Assembly (NCBI GenBank): GCA_016859345.1
Contig: CM029124.1
Location: 12,612,480 to 12,676,479 of the forward strand
Reading direction: 5' to 3'
Length of the DNA: 64,000 nt
DNA from: Istiophorus platypterus
Taxonomy: Eukaryota; Chordata; Actinopteri; Istiophoriformes; Istiophoridae
The notes beneath the pieces are model-generated. The model did no database searches and had not been told where the DNA came from. It saw nothing but the letters and a program-made list of their open reading frames with translations. Shown piece after piece: positions 45,801 to 55,609 of the stretch. Position numbers and translations under genes: made by a program. Numbering within the stretch: position 1 is the stretch's first letter; each line of letters opens with the position of its first letter.

Positions 45801-48021
45801 AGGGAAAAGACAATAAGGTAGGCACTGACTTTTTCCTTTCTCCCTCAGTCCTTTTGTTTCATCTTGTGTGGATATTCACTCCTTCACTGTATAATTTTTC
45901 TCCGACTTTCTCTTCCTTTGCCAGACCGAGTGTTTTAATCACATCCGCTTCCTCCAGAGGTTCAACTCGACTCATCTCTACATGTGTGGGACTCATGCCT
46001 TCAGACCGCTCTGTGCATACATAGTATGTCCATGTACAACAAATTACAGTCCTTTCAGTGCTATCACATACATTTATTATCGAATTTCTTTCTATGGCTG
46101 TGCTAGCTAACTAAATGTCCTTAATATTACCCGAATATTTTGTCCTGTATAGGATGAGAAGAGGTTTGTGATGTCCTCTCAGCCCGAGGAGGGCAGATAC
46201 AAATGTCCCTATGGCCCGACAACAGGCTACACTGCCCTTATCATAGGTAAGGCCCTTCAACAGTTAGCGGTCATTTCCAGAGTTTCACTAAACACCTGAA
46301 TAACCCCATAAACTGTTTTTTTTTTCCCTCCAGACCAGCAGATGTACACAGCTTCCCAGTATGAGTTTAGGAGCTTTCCAGATATCCGCCGCAACTCCCC
46401 TTCTCCCACACTGAAGACAGAAGATGCCCCCACACGCTGGCTGAACGGTGAGTTAATCTCCTGGAATGAGAAAAGCACTTTGACACGTTTGTTCAGCGGT
46501 CAGAGCTTCTTTCCGACAACCGGCTAATACCAGGTTAAGCCTCCATATCAACAAGCATCTAACGTTCTCTGTTGAAGCAGCCTGAGCAGCTTCGGTGGAT
46601 CAATAATACATTATTTCACTTTTGTGAAACCTGCTCCTGATTCCTCCACTTGTTCTAAGGGCAGCTTAGTTTTACATGCACAGACGGTCCTGTTTTTAGT
46701 CCCAGTCTGCCACTCTACCTAAGTACAGAACCTTGAAGAGCTGCAAGCATAGCTTTAGACTCCTAGTCTCATGAATCCATTCTTCCAGAAACCTGGTTTT
46801 TGGTTGCAGTAACTCAATAACAAGATGTTTTTCAGATTACTGAAGCATGTAAACACCTACTACTTTTAGTTTTACTTTTAACCATCTGTTCAAACTATGT
46901 TATTGCCATGCCTTTCCCCTCATATTACAGGTAGCCAGCTATTCAGTGAAAGATGGTTGTCTGCACCTGTGCCTTTTCCTTTTTTTTTTCTTTTTTTTTT
47001 CATGAGACAGGTTGAATAATATGAACTGTTGTTCAGATCAGCTACCATAAACACTTTCAGCAGCTTAGCTAAATGACACTCCACGGGTGTTAACAACTCG
47101 TATCGGGTAATTACCTGACTTTCATTTGGAAAAGATTTTGTTTATCAAGAAGAAAAAAAAAATCACAGTATGAGTCAGTACCTCTTTTTCTCCCAATACA
47201 GAGGCAGACTTTGTGGGCTCCACACTTGTGAGGGAGAGTTTGGGCGGCAGCACCGGCGGTGATGATAAGATCTACTTCTTTTTCACTGAGAGGAGCCAGG
47301 AGCAGACTACAACCTACAGCCACAGCAGGGTAGCACGAGTGGCTCGGGTTTGTAAGGTGAGGGCAAACTAAAAAGAGACGCAGGATGTATTTTGTAAATG
47401 GGAGTGAAGCAGCACATCAGGCTAACTTGAGTGAACTCTTGGTTGATGATAGGAGAGGGTACTATAATAGATGAGGGACTAGATGGGGAATGCATCGGTA
47501 ACAAGGCCCCGTCGTGATTAGATTTGCAGACTGTGTAGCTGATGAATAGTTTGCAGATTCAGTGTGCCTGAGGGTGGCGAAAGGGATGGATTAGCACGGG
47601 GGAACGAGAGAATGCTTAGCATCCTCTGCTGCCTAAAATGTGAATGATTTACATTTCCTCCTGGCCAGGAATGAGTGAAGAATAGCGAGAGCCACCTGTA
47701 CAGTACAGTAACCTTGTTGTTTTCTCCTGTGGCACCTTAAAATAATGGCGGCTCTCAAGTTCTCCCTGTGAAAATTTGACAGCATATTTGTATGTTTGTT
47801 TGTTTTTTGTTTTTTAAATTTGACTCAAAATGCCCTGTGGCGGCATTGTGCGACATTTTCCATTTGCCACTGGTGGAATAAATTTAAAACGTCAAATCAA
47901 AGGGCAAGATGATTTCAAATGTTGTCTCAATTTCTCTAAAAAAATTGTGGCCTCGGGTCAGGCTTCTCCATTTTTTCAGATTGAGAGGGGGAGACTGCGT
48001 GTTGCGATCTGACTACATGGG

Positions 48022-48080
<59 letters not shown>

Positions 48081-51000
48081 AGACTTTCACCTCCTCTAAG
48101 ACACACACAGATTAATATTTAATGGTAGTCTGAGGAATCTTACCTATGGATACTATAGCCCGACTTGACATACCCCTCTCCATCTTTTGTGCTCTTTAGG
48201 AGGTTTACTTCTCATTGTTTTCCACCAAAAACTTTCCTTTTCTTTTTTTTTAATTTTACCTAATATGACCCTTTCTACGTCCTCCTCCGCCTCCTCCGTT
48301 TCTCCGTTCCCCTCCACCTCTCTTTCCTCAGGGGGACCGGGGAGGCCGTTTAACCCTCCAGAAACGGTGGACGTCCTTCCTCAAGGCCAGGCTGATATGT
48401 TCTCTCCCCGAGTACGACTTCCATTTTAACATGCTGCGCAGCGTTTTCGTCATGCCCGGGCACACGCCGCAGGACACGCTCTTCTACGGCATCTTTGGCC
48501 TGGAATGGTGAGTGAGAACCTGTGCGTTGTCAAGATCTCCGGCTGACGGCGGCTTTGAGGATGCAAATGTAAATGAGCGGGACAAAGATGAAAGGCAGCG
48601 ATCGATACATGGAGACAGTCAAATAGATGAAAGCGAGGGGTGAGACAAAGCCAGAACTTTTTTTATCCAGTTGACGTGAAAGAAAGAAGTTGGGTGGAAG
48701 AGATTTGCAGCAGTTTGAGGACAGAATATTAACCAAAAATGCAAATTTAGGTGCAGTTAATAGAAGTTAAAGTTGTCATCCCTAAGATTTCAGTCTGTGG
48801 TAACTATGGTAACAGCAAGGGAGGTTTAATAAATAGCAAACACTAATTGATGTACTTTGTCTAAAAACAAGATGAAATGGTGAAAACTGTTTACAGTGTT
48901 ATGACACAAACTCATGTGGTTGTAATAACGAAGTTTGGATAATAACAGTTGTTACCAGGACCTGATTTTCAGCTGCACACGACACAAGTATTCCCCCACA
49001 AGACAGCAGGACACAGTAAAGGTGATTAGCTTGCTGAGGACTTGGAGTTGTACGGTCTGTAGGTTGTACGGCCTCACTGTGGCTGTTCCTTCTACCTCCC
49101 TCGCTCCCTTGCAGAAGTTAAAAATGATCTGAGGCATTTTCAAAGAACAGTCGCGGTTACCTAATGTCAGAGCTGGGTTTTATTTAACAGCGATTTAATA
49201 CAGCTCTGATATGATGTAAAAAGACCAACAGGTAACGATGGAGCTGTTAAACAGTGAGATAAAATCGCTCTGGATTACATGCATCCATCGTTTTCCCGTG
49301 AACCCCTTGCGTTAATGAGGCAATGTAGATTCACGTCCCACCTATACTGGGAGATAATTACCGAGTATAAATAAATTAAACGGCTATTGCAGAAAATAGT
49401 GTCTACTACAGATGGTACTTTGGTTTAGTTTTATGAACATTTTTATCTTATAATTTTAATGACCCTTTGTACATACTTGGCAGAAACCTGTTTCCAGTTT
49501 TCAGCAAGTTCACTCATTACAAGGATGTATCAGCCAAATATTGAATGTTAAGCCAAAGCAAAAATGTTTTGTGTTGGAGAAAGCATAAAAAAACAATGAT
49601 TGTCTTCAGTGCCTCTCTCTCCTCTTGAGTTCCTCTTCTTCTGTCTCTTACCTCAACTCCTACTACACCTCTCTGGAACCATTTTGTAGTTCTCTCCTCC
49701 TTCCCACTCCTCACAGAGATATAAGACTTGTAGTCAGATTCGTACGATCTCTGTCGGTGCTCATCCCCTCCTCCTCCCCTTTGTGTTCCATCCATTTGTC
49801 TCTTTCCATCGTTTCAGCTAGGTGAGCCACTGATCTACTGAACTTCTACTGCTGTCTCTATGGCAACACTGGGTTTACTGCTGTTATTGTTCGCCGTGTG
49901 TGCTCTGGTCTTTCTCACTGTGTGCATGTGTGTGCGCATTGATGTCTTTAGGAAAAACGTGAAGGCGTCTGCTGTGTGTCGGTTCTCTCTGTCTGAGGTC
50001 CAAGCAGCCTTTCAAGGACCCTACATGGAGAACCAGGACTCTGGCTCTAAGTGGAAGGAATATACTGGGAAGGTCCCTGACCCACGACCTGGAACGGTAT
50101 ACACACTCGCCAACACACACACACACACATGCAGGGCACTGCACAAGAGTGCAGTCTCCGTCGTCTTCAACCTCCAAAGAATCACACAGAGCAGATGAGT
50201 AGATGAAAACGATCGAAAGTAAAGATGCATAGAGGGCGAGAGTAGAGGAAAAGATGGAGGAGAAACGATAGAGAAGATGAGTGGCAACCTCAAGGATGAG
50301 ACTCAAAACACAACCAGCTTATGTCAGTGAAACCCATTTCCATGGCGATTAACTACAGCCCGTAGCTTTGGCGACAGTGGCTTAGTGTGGCAGCCAGGGC
50401 CACGGCATCGTCACCAGGAGCAGACATTATCCACTGTGGTGTCACTTCAACTCTTCACAGGACTTAATTTTAACTTTGCTATTAAACGAAAAAGAGAAAT
50501 GGTCAGAGGTTTTAACTTAGGAGCGTGAAAGCCTCTTAGAGGAGATGGCTGAAGTCATTTGGTTTGCACAAAGAGAGATGGGAGGTTGTTCCGTTAGGTG
50601 CAGAGAGAGCTGAGTAGCCAGCATGTCAGCACAAGCTGGTTGCTGAGCTCACACAGGCTCATTGTAGTTTAAGTGAAAAGTTGCATTTTCCTCAGACAGT
50701 CTTACACAGGCTCAAGTTTTCTTCTTGATTCCTTCATTTTCACTGTAGGCTATCTCTCTAAGCCTCATGACATCCTCTCTCCCTTCCACTATCTCTATTT
50801 CTATTTTCAGACTTAATTACAAATGAGCCAAAAATGTCTCTTTCCTGCGGCCCACATCATGTCTTCGTACTTGCTCATCACCCCTCTTCTTGGCCTCCTT
50901 TTTCTGCAGTGTATTACTGACGCTCTGAGAGCCAGGGGCATTAACGTCTCCACTTCCTTGTCTGATGATGTGCTGGACTTTGTCAGGAGGCATCCTCTGA

Positions 51001-54000
51001 TGTCCCAGCAGGTCCAACCTTCAGACAGGCGCCCCCTTTTGTTCAGGAGGACCACAGACTACACCCACATGGCTGTACACAATATCCAAGGCTTAGATGG
51101 ACAAACATACCGTGTATTATATATGGGCACAGGTGTGTATGAGTTCATGTCAGGTATTAATTGTGCAATCTGTTGCAATCCATTGTGATGTTACAAGGGG
51201 TTGTGTCTCGCCCTATTTATTCTCCATGTGCCGTGACTCTGTGGAATCTTGTTCTTGATGTTGTTGGTTGTCGATTACTAGTTGTGCGTACTTTTAGAAA
51301 TACAACTGTTCTTCCATTCATGTCACTCTAATATGAATCCATGAAACCAGAAACAAAAGACAACCCATCATTGCATCAGTGTTGTTTGTTTCCATCAAGA
51401 TTCTGTGTTGTTTGATGGTTGGTTGGTTGATTCAAGGAGCTGCCAAAAAGAAATGCATACACAAGACAAAGAATGCAAAAAAGAGTGAATATGAAAACTG
51501 GAATTCGGTTTGTTTCTTGCATTCAAAAGATTGCTGTTTGCTTAAAAAAAAAAATCCACATCTTGGACGTCTTAAACATCTTGAGTACTTGAAAACTACC
51601 CCCTCTTTTTTTCCACTCGCACTCACCGATACTGTAATGACGAGAAGAAATAAAGGCAAAGAAGTAAATTATCAATCTCCAGCTAGTATCATGTGTTTGC
51701 AAGTTAAATTATGTTGCATACTGAAATGAAAAAAATCAGTTGCTGCCTAAACAGGACATGAAACTAAAACACAATGCTATGTTTGGCTGGCTGACAGAAA
51801 TGCATATTAAATTCATATTCCTCCCCTTTGTACGTGTCATTTAGATGAAGGCTGGTTACACAAAGCCCTAGAAGTCGAGGGTCAACTGCACATTATCGAG
51901 GAGCTTCAGCTGTTTGATGAACCACAGCCTGTTAACAATCTACTCATATCTGTAAAACAGGTAGCATCTTTGACCATCACAGGTACACACATCTGAGGAG
52001 TAATCTCCTTTCCACGGCATTTAAATCTTCTCTCCTCCCCCAGATGAGTGTTTATGTGGGCTCTCCATCAGCCGTGGTGCAGTTGCCGCTCTCGAACTGC
52101 CGCAGATACTCTTCCTGCTATGACTGCATCTTTGCCAGGGATCCTCACTGTGCTTGGAATGGAGCCCAGTGTGTGGACATGATAGCACACGCCAACAGGT
52201 GGGTGATGAAGAGTGCTTTTGTGTACTTGTATGGGTTTACGTTGTGAGGACCGGTTTGATTTTTAAACCATTGGCGTCAGGACTTTTGGGAAAATGAGGA
52301 TATTTTGGCCGGTCCCCACCTTCTGACATACCTTAAAAGAGCTGTTTGAGGGTCAGGACTTGGTTTTAGGGCTCAGGATAGAACTAGTCTTAGGTTAGGG
52401 TTGGTATTGGGGCTAGGCATTTAGTTGTGATGGTCAAGGTTAGGATAAGGGGCTAGGGAACACATTATGTCAATGGGTGTCCTCACAAAGACATAAGTAC
52501 AAACTGGTGTGTGCGTGCATTAGATTTGATCAGGTGATTAAAGTGCTGCGAGTGCCCTTTTGTGTGTTTTGATGTGAGTGACCTCAGGTATCATGGTGCC
52601 CTGTCACAGTGTCAGCTCCCAGAACTGTTACATAATGACAGCGCTGGAAGAAATGTTGGCAGTGATAGCAAACATGCAGCTGTGTACTTAAAATGTACTG
52701 AGTAACCTGGACAGCAGTGCTTCTTCAGCGGAAAGCCGTTATCTAAGCAATAAATGACATCAGAGATATGAACAGTTTGGAATACAGCATGAAATAAAAT
52801 AGACGTAGTAAAAAAAATGTTTTCTGCGTTACCGCAAATTCTTTGCACTAATATTCTTATTATTATGTTTTTTCCCTCTGCAAAGATCCACCTTAATCCA
52901 GGACATCCAGCATGGCCGTAGGGGATGTGAGAACACACAAGATGGTACGCAGAAATCTCATCTCCTGCTAGGTGCTGCTGCTTAAAACAAAGTTTGAAAA
53001 AAAAGTTTTCCTTTTAACAAAGTGAATGACGAAAGGGAGATTAAAAATAGAGAATGTTAGGAGTGACTCGACGATACGTAGTTGTCATGAGATGGCATGA
53101 TGGCCTCTTTGAAAGTTGATTATGTGCACTGTGTTGGCAAAATCTTCTCCTCCCTACTTTAATCACATTTTTTTCATCTCTGAAGAGAAATCTGTTTGAT
53201 ATTCAAGGCAGGCACATGCCTTCTTTCACTACACAGTTTCAGTTTGATCAAATGTAGCATCTGCTGCCCCCTTGTTCTCCCTCTGTACAAGATGGTTTGG
53301 CTGCAGGAATTAAAGTTTATACCTTTTGATAAATTTAGTAGCTGTTAAGTAATTAACCTTTAAAATCAGTCAGAGTTGTGAGTTTTCTTCTAGACTTAAT
53401 GTGAAATTAGACTCTCTCACTGAATTAATATACGTGTTTCAGAAGTCGTCCAGCGGAGCCGCTCTGTGCGGGTGGGTGACGACGTGTTGCTACAGTGTGA
53501 GCTCAGCTCCAACCTCGCGACGCCCCTCTGGACTCTGGACGGCAGCGAGCTGCAGGGTTACGGCCTCAACTCTGGCTTCAGAACCGGCACAGACGGGTTA
53601 CTGATCATTGAGGCTCGGGAGGACCAGAGCGGCCTCTACACCTGCTACACTGTTGAAAACAGTATCAAGGTGGCCATAGTAAAGTATAATGTCACAATCC
53701 ACCTGGACCTGCCTCCCCCTCCACCTGTTGAGCCAACTGAAGTCCCTTATGGTCTCTTCGCCACCCTGCTAGCTCCAACAGAGCATCCATCCTCTGAAAG
53801 ACCCCTGCCACCACCTCCAGCACCTCTTCTCCCCCACTCAGAACTGCTCTCCCCCAGGAACATGGAGGCCATGTACCTGTCCCTCATCACCATCCTCGGA
53901 GGCCTGTGCGTGGTCCTCACCGTGGTCCTTGTCTACGTGGGCTTCTGCCTGCAAGTGGGTCACAGAGGGAAGTACTCGTTACGCGCCGCGGCTGCTGCCC

Positions 54001-54452
54001 ACCCGAACAGTAAGAGGCACAACAGGAGCAGAAAACAGCACCAAAGCTCCTCCCACATGGAGCTGAAGACCATTTCCAGCCACTGTAATGGCAACGGCAT
54101 TTATAATGGAGTTTCAAAACAGCATAATGGCGATATTCAGGATGGAGGCTTTCTCCAGATTGTCCCTGGTGAGGGTCACCCATCACCCAATAAGGAGCCT
54201 CCTCCCCCTGCCCCTCCTCTTCCTCCCATGCCGCAACTTCCGTCCCCAGAGTGCGACTTCCCCAACGGGCTGTCGGCCACACTGCCCAGCGTCCTGAGGA
54301 GAATGAACGGGAACAGCTACGTACTGCTGAGGCAGAGCGACTCTGAAAACTCATCACCGCACTGCTACTCCTTTTCTGAGGAGCTCAATAGGATCTTAGA
54401 GAAAAGGAAAAACACTCAGCTGCTACCCAGGCCGGACGAGAGCTCTGTGTAG
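39759..54452 (+). CDS. sema4g: Semaphorin-4G-like transmembrane semaphorin (14 coding exons)
   Basis: Spliced exons encode about 895 aa (human SEMA4G is about 838): signal peptide (1 to about 23), Sema seven-blade beta-propeller (about 50-500), PSI domain (cysteines 507, 513, 516, 524, 531), Ig-like domain (Cys578/Cys627, Trp589), Pro-rich stalk (about 655-698), one transmembrane helix (about 704-728) and a cytoplasmic tail. Diagnostic 4G features are DVTPRVT near the N terminus, NYSTMLL, IEWEASPEQK, ARDPHCAW, RRMNGNSYVLLRQS and RILEKRKNTQL with C-terminal DESSV. Class 4 semaphorins are cell-surface guidance ligands for plexins, mainly plexin-B and -D types; specific 4G receptors are less settled. 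Other class 4 members fit worse, especially in the tail. The span includes introns; all introns are GT-AG. Whether it is sema4ga or sema4gb is unknown. Confidence 0.94.
40658..40728 (+). repeat. Imperfect (GT)n tract
   Basis: GT-rich tract with GC and AT interruptions in the first coding intron of sema4g. Confidence 0.85.
42692..42802 (+). repeat. Long (GT)~55 microsatellite
   Basis: About 111 nt of GT with only TTTG and TATG interruptions near the 5' end, the longest dinucleotide array in the window. Z-DNA potential; probably highly polymorphic. Confidence 0.95.
44247..44363 (+). repeat. (CTCTC/TCTTC)n polypyrimidine tandem repeat
   Basis: About 117 nt of pure pyrimidine pentamers (TCTCC, TCTTC) that runs directly into the sema4g exon 2 acceptor and serves as its polypyrimidine tract. 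Confidence 0.95.
44367..44515 (+). CDS. sema4g: sema4g coding exon 2
   Basis: Acceptor CTCCCTCAG, donor CACT|GTGAGT, phase 1 to 0. Encodes NYSTMLLEADSERLYVGARG and AVFALNASDIS (to residue 93), the first Sema blade. NYS and NAS are N-glycosylation sequons. Confidence 0.95.
45755..45817 (+). CDS. sema4g: sema4g coding exon 3
   Basis: Acceptor GCATTTTAAAG, which lacks a C or T at -3 and is weak; donor AAG|GTAGGC; 63 nt, phase 0. Encodes IEWEASPEQKHQCLLKGKDN, matching human IHWEASPEM.QKC. Confidence 0.93.
45925..46023 (+). CDS. sema4g: sema4g coding exon 4
   Basis: Acceptor TTTGCCAG, donor ATA|GTATGT, phase 0. Encodes TECFNHIRFLQRFNSTHLYM then CGTHAFRPLCAYI (residues 115-147), a strongly conserved Sema segment. 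Confidence 0.95.
46153..46246 (+). CDS. sema4g: sema4g coding exon 5
   Basis: Acceptor CTGTATAG, donor ATAG|GTAAGG, phase 0 to 1. Encodes EEGRYKCPYGPTTGYTALII (part of residues 148-178). An 87-nt intron follows. Confidence 0.94.
46334..46447 (+). CDS. sema4g: sema4g coding exon 6
   Basis: Acceptor CCCTCCAG, donor AACG|GTGAGT, phase 1 to 1. Encodes MYTASQYEFRSFPDIRRNSP and APTRWLN, close to human YEFRSIPDIRR. Confidence 0.95.
46711..46770 (+). repeat. Fragment of interspersed repeat R1, forward
   Basis: Contains CTACCTAAGTACAGAACCTT, then GAGCTGCAAGCATAGCTTTA and GACTCCTAGTCTC. These parallel the GAGCTGCTAGCATGGC...CTTAGTCTTG end of the family seen reversed at 31.4 kb. It lies in a sema4g intron. 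Confidence 0.45.
47202..47356 (+). CDS. sema4g: sema4g coding exon 7
   Basis: Acceptor CCCAATACAG, donor AAG|GTGAGG, phase 1 to 0. Encodes EADFVGSTLVRESLGG, DDKIYFFFTERSQEQ and SRVARVARVCK. Confidence 0.95.
48022..48077 (+). repeat. (TG)28 microsatellite
   Basis: Perfect TG array in the intron before sema4g coding exon 8. Confidence 0.95.
48332..48507 (+). CDS. sema4g: sema4g coding exon 8
   Basis: Acceptor TTTCCTCAG, donor GAATG|GTGAGT, phase 0 to 2. Encodes GDRGGRLTLQKRWTSFLKAR, LICSLPEYDFHFNMLRSVFV and DTLFYGIFGLEW. Confidence 0.95.
49952..50096 (+). CDS. sema4g: sema4g coding exon 9
   Basis: Acceptor GATGTCTTTAG, donor ACG|GTATAC, phase 2 to 0. Encodes KASAVCRFSLSEVQAAFQGP, YMENQDSGSKWKEYTGKVP and DPRPGT. 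Confidence 0.95.
50910..51132 (+). CDS. sema4g: sema4g coding exon 10
   Basis: Acceptor TTTTTCTGCAG, donor ACAG|GTGTGT, phase 0 to 1. Encodes CITDALRARGINVSTSLSDD, VLDFVRRHPLMSQQVQPSDR and RPLLFRRTTDYTHMAVHN, the late Sema blades. Confidence 0.95.
51845..51960 (+). CDS. sema4g: sema4g coding exon 11
   Basis: Acceptor GTCATTTAG, donor CAG|GTAGCA, phase 1 to 0. Encodes GWLHKALEVEGQLHIIEELQ, LFDEPQPVNNLLISVKQ. An 83-nt intron follows. Confidence 0.94.
52044..52198 (+). CDS. sema4g: sema4g coding exon 12 (end of Sema, PSI domain)
   Basis: Acceptor CTCCCCCAG, donor AACAG|GTGGGT, phase 0 to 2. Encodes MSVYVGSPSAVVQLPLSNCR, then the PSI signature SSCYDCIFARDPHCAWN with cysteines at 507, 513, 516, 524 and 531. 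Confidence 0.96.
52225..52508 (+). mobile_element. Non-autonomous teleost intronic element (GTGAGGACC...GTCCTCACAAAG)
   Basis: Lies in the intron after the PSI exon. It starts near TTGTGAGGACCGG and ends near GGTGTCCTCACAAAGA, an imperfect inverted pair. Inside are TTTTGGCCGGTCCCCACC, GACTTGGTTTTAGGG, runs of TTAGGGTTGG/GGGGCTAGG and AACACATTATGTCAATG. I recognise this phrase order as a very common, small, non-coding element in fish introns. It has no transposase; its family is not assigned. Confidence 0.6.
52886..52944 (+). CDS. sema4g: sema4g coding exon 13
   Basis: Acceptor CTCTGCAAAG, donor GATG|GTACGC, 59 nt, phase 2 to 1. Encodes STLIQDIQHGRRGCENTQD, matching human ALIQDIERGNRGCE and completing the PSI domain. 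Confidence 0.93.
53443..54452 (+). CDS. sema4g: sema4g terminal coding exon 14 (Ig, TM, cytoplasmic tail)
   Basis: Acceptor CGTGTTTCAG; runs to TAG at 54450-54452. Encodes the Ig-like domain (DDVLLQCE...GLYTCYT), a Pro-rich stalk, the hydrophobic segment MEAMYLSLITILGGLCVVLT with VVLVYVGFCL, a basic juxtamembrane run (SKRHNRSRKQ), a polyproline run (EPPPPAPPLPPMPQLP), RRMNGNSYVLLRQS and a terminal DESSV. The tail is longer than I recall for human, mostly in the juxtamembrane and Asn/His-rich part. Confidence 0.96.
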
Positions 54453-55609
54453 ACAGACTTAACTCCCCCTGTGGTGGGAGGACTGCTGTGTTTTTACCTG
54501 GTGCTGAAGTGCCTGCATTATTACTCTTTATTGTTGCAGACTAAAGCAATGAAAGAGTCTCATTTGCATTCTTAGGAATTTTTTTTTTTCTCCCACATTC
54601 CTGCTTTTTGAACCTCTGGGCTGTTTGTCAACCTTAATTCCCAAATTTCCCAACACAGGTTCCCAATGAGCGGCCATAGAAAAAAGTGTGATCTACCTCA
54701 CCTCAGTTCTGCCCAGAAGGACTCGTGCCGGGTCCGATCCTGGACTGATATCTCAGTCACAGAAAGATCTGCAATCCAAAAACGCATATACAAAGACTCC
54801 AACGAGGAGCAGAACCCTGTGGGAATATACATACATGTGAAGACTTATGTTGTGCAGTGGCCATATTTGGCTCAATTCTAACTGGAGGGCAGCTAGCCAA
54901 AGTTTGTTTGCACAGACAAGTGCACAGATGGCCTATGCATTTTTAAAACATGACACTCACATTTATGGAGGGAACGGATGTGGTGAGCAAGGGAATTTGG
55001 TTTGCAGTGTTTTCACTTTTGTTACTGACTTAACTGACACAAAATAATATAAAGTAACTCCTAACACTTTACACCAGTGACCACGTGGTGAACTAATCGC
55101 TATTTAATATTACTCTTAACCAAAATTTTGAAAAAGTAATTAATGAAAATCAAGATTTATTAATTTATTTAAGTATTTTATTATTAATTGTTAATAACAC
55201 ATTACATTATTATTAAAAAATCACAATATTTAAAATTCAAGCATTATTAACATGTGGTATAAAAACTGGTTAGAAATGAAATCATTGACCCTGTAGTACC
55301 ACAATTAAGACATTTCTTGGAAAACCTAATTTGCTGGTAAACTTTAAATTATTAAAATATAAGTTAAAACACAATAAGCATTAATGTACTTAGAGCCCTG
55401 TTTGTAGTCTCAGTGAGGGCTCACTCAATCCCTCATAAATGGTTGAAATTATCATATTTCTAATGTTGGTCTTTTATTCTACTCTACTCCGTTATAATCT
55501 ATTATAATGTTGTAGCATGTCTGCCTACATGTGGCCATCAAACAAAATTTATTTTAAACTTTATAAGGGCTGTATTATATATCAGATTCATAGAATATTA
55601 ATAAATAAA
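54453..55609 (+). other. sema4g: Putative sema4g 3' UTR
   Basis: Non-coding, increasingly AT-rich. Overlapping AATAAA hexamers occur at 55600-55609 (AATAAATAAA), with a weaker ATTAAA at 55351-55356. The real cleavage site is uncertain because the region is so AT-rich. Confidence 0.35.
55600..55609 (+). terminator. sema4g: Candidate overlapping poly(A) signals for sema4g
   Basis: AATAAATAAA gives two overlapping hexamers about 1.15 kb past the stop, the first canonical signals I found in the forward direction. Confidence 0.3.

Noticed and set aside
53917..54357. 146-aa minus-strand open frame
   Set aside because: Antisense shadow of the sema4g terminal exon.
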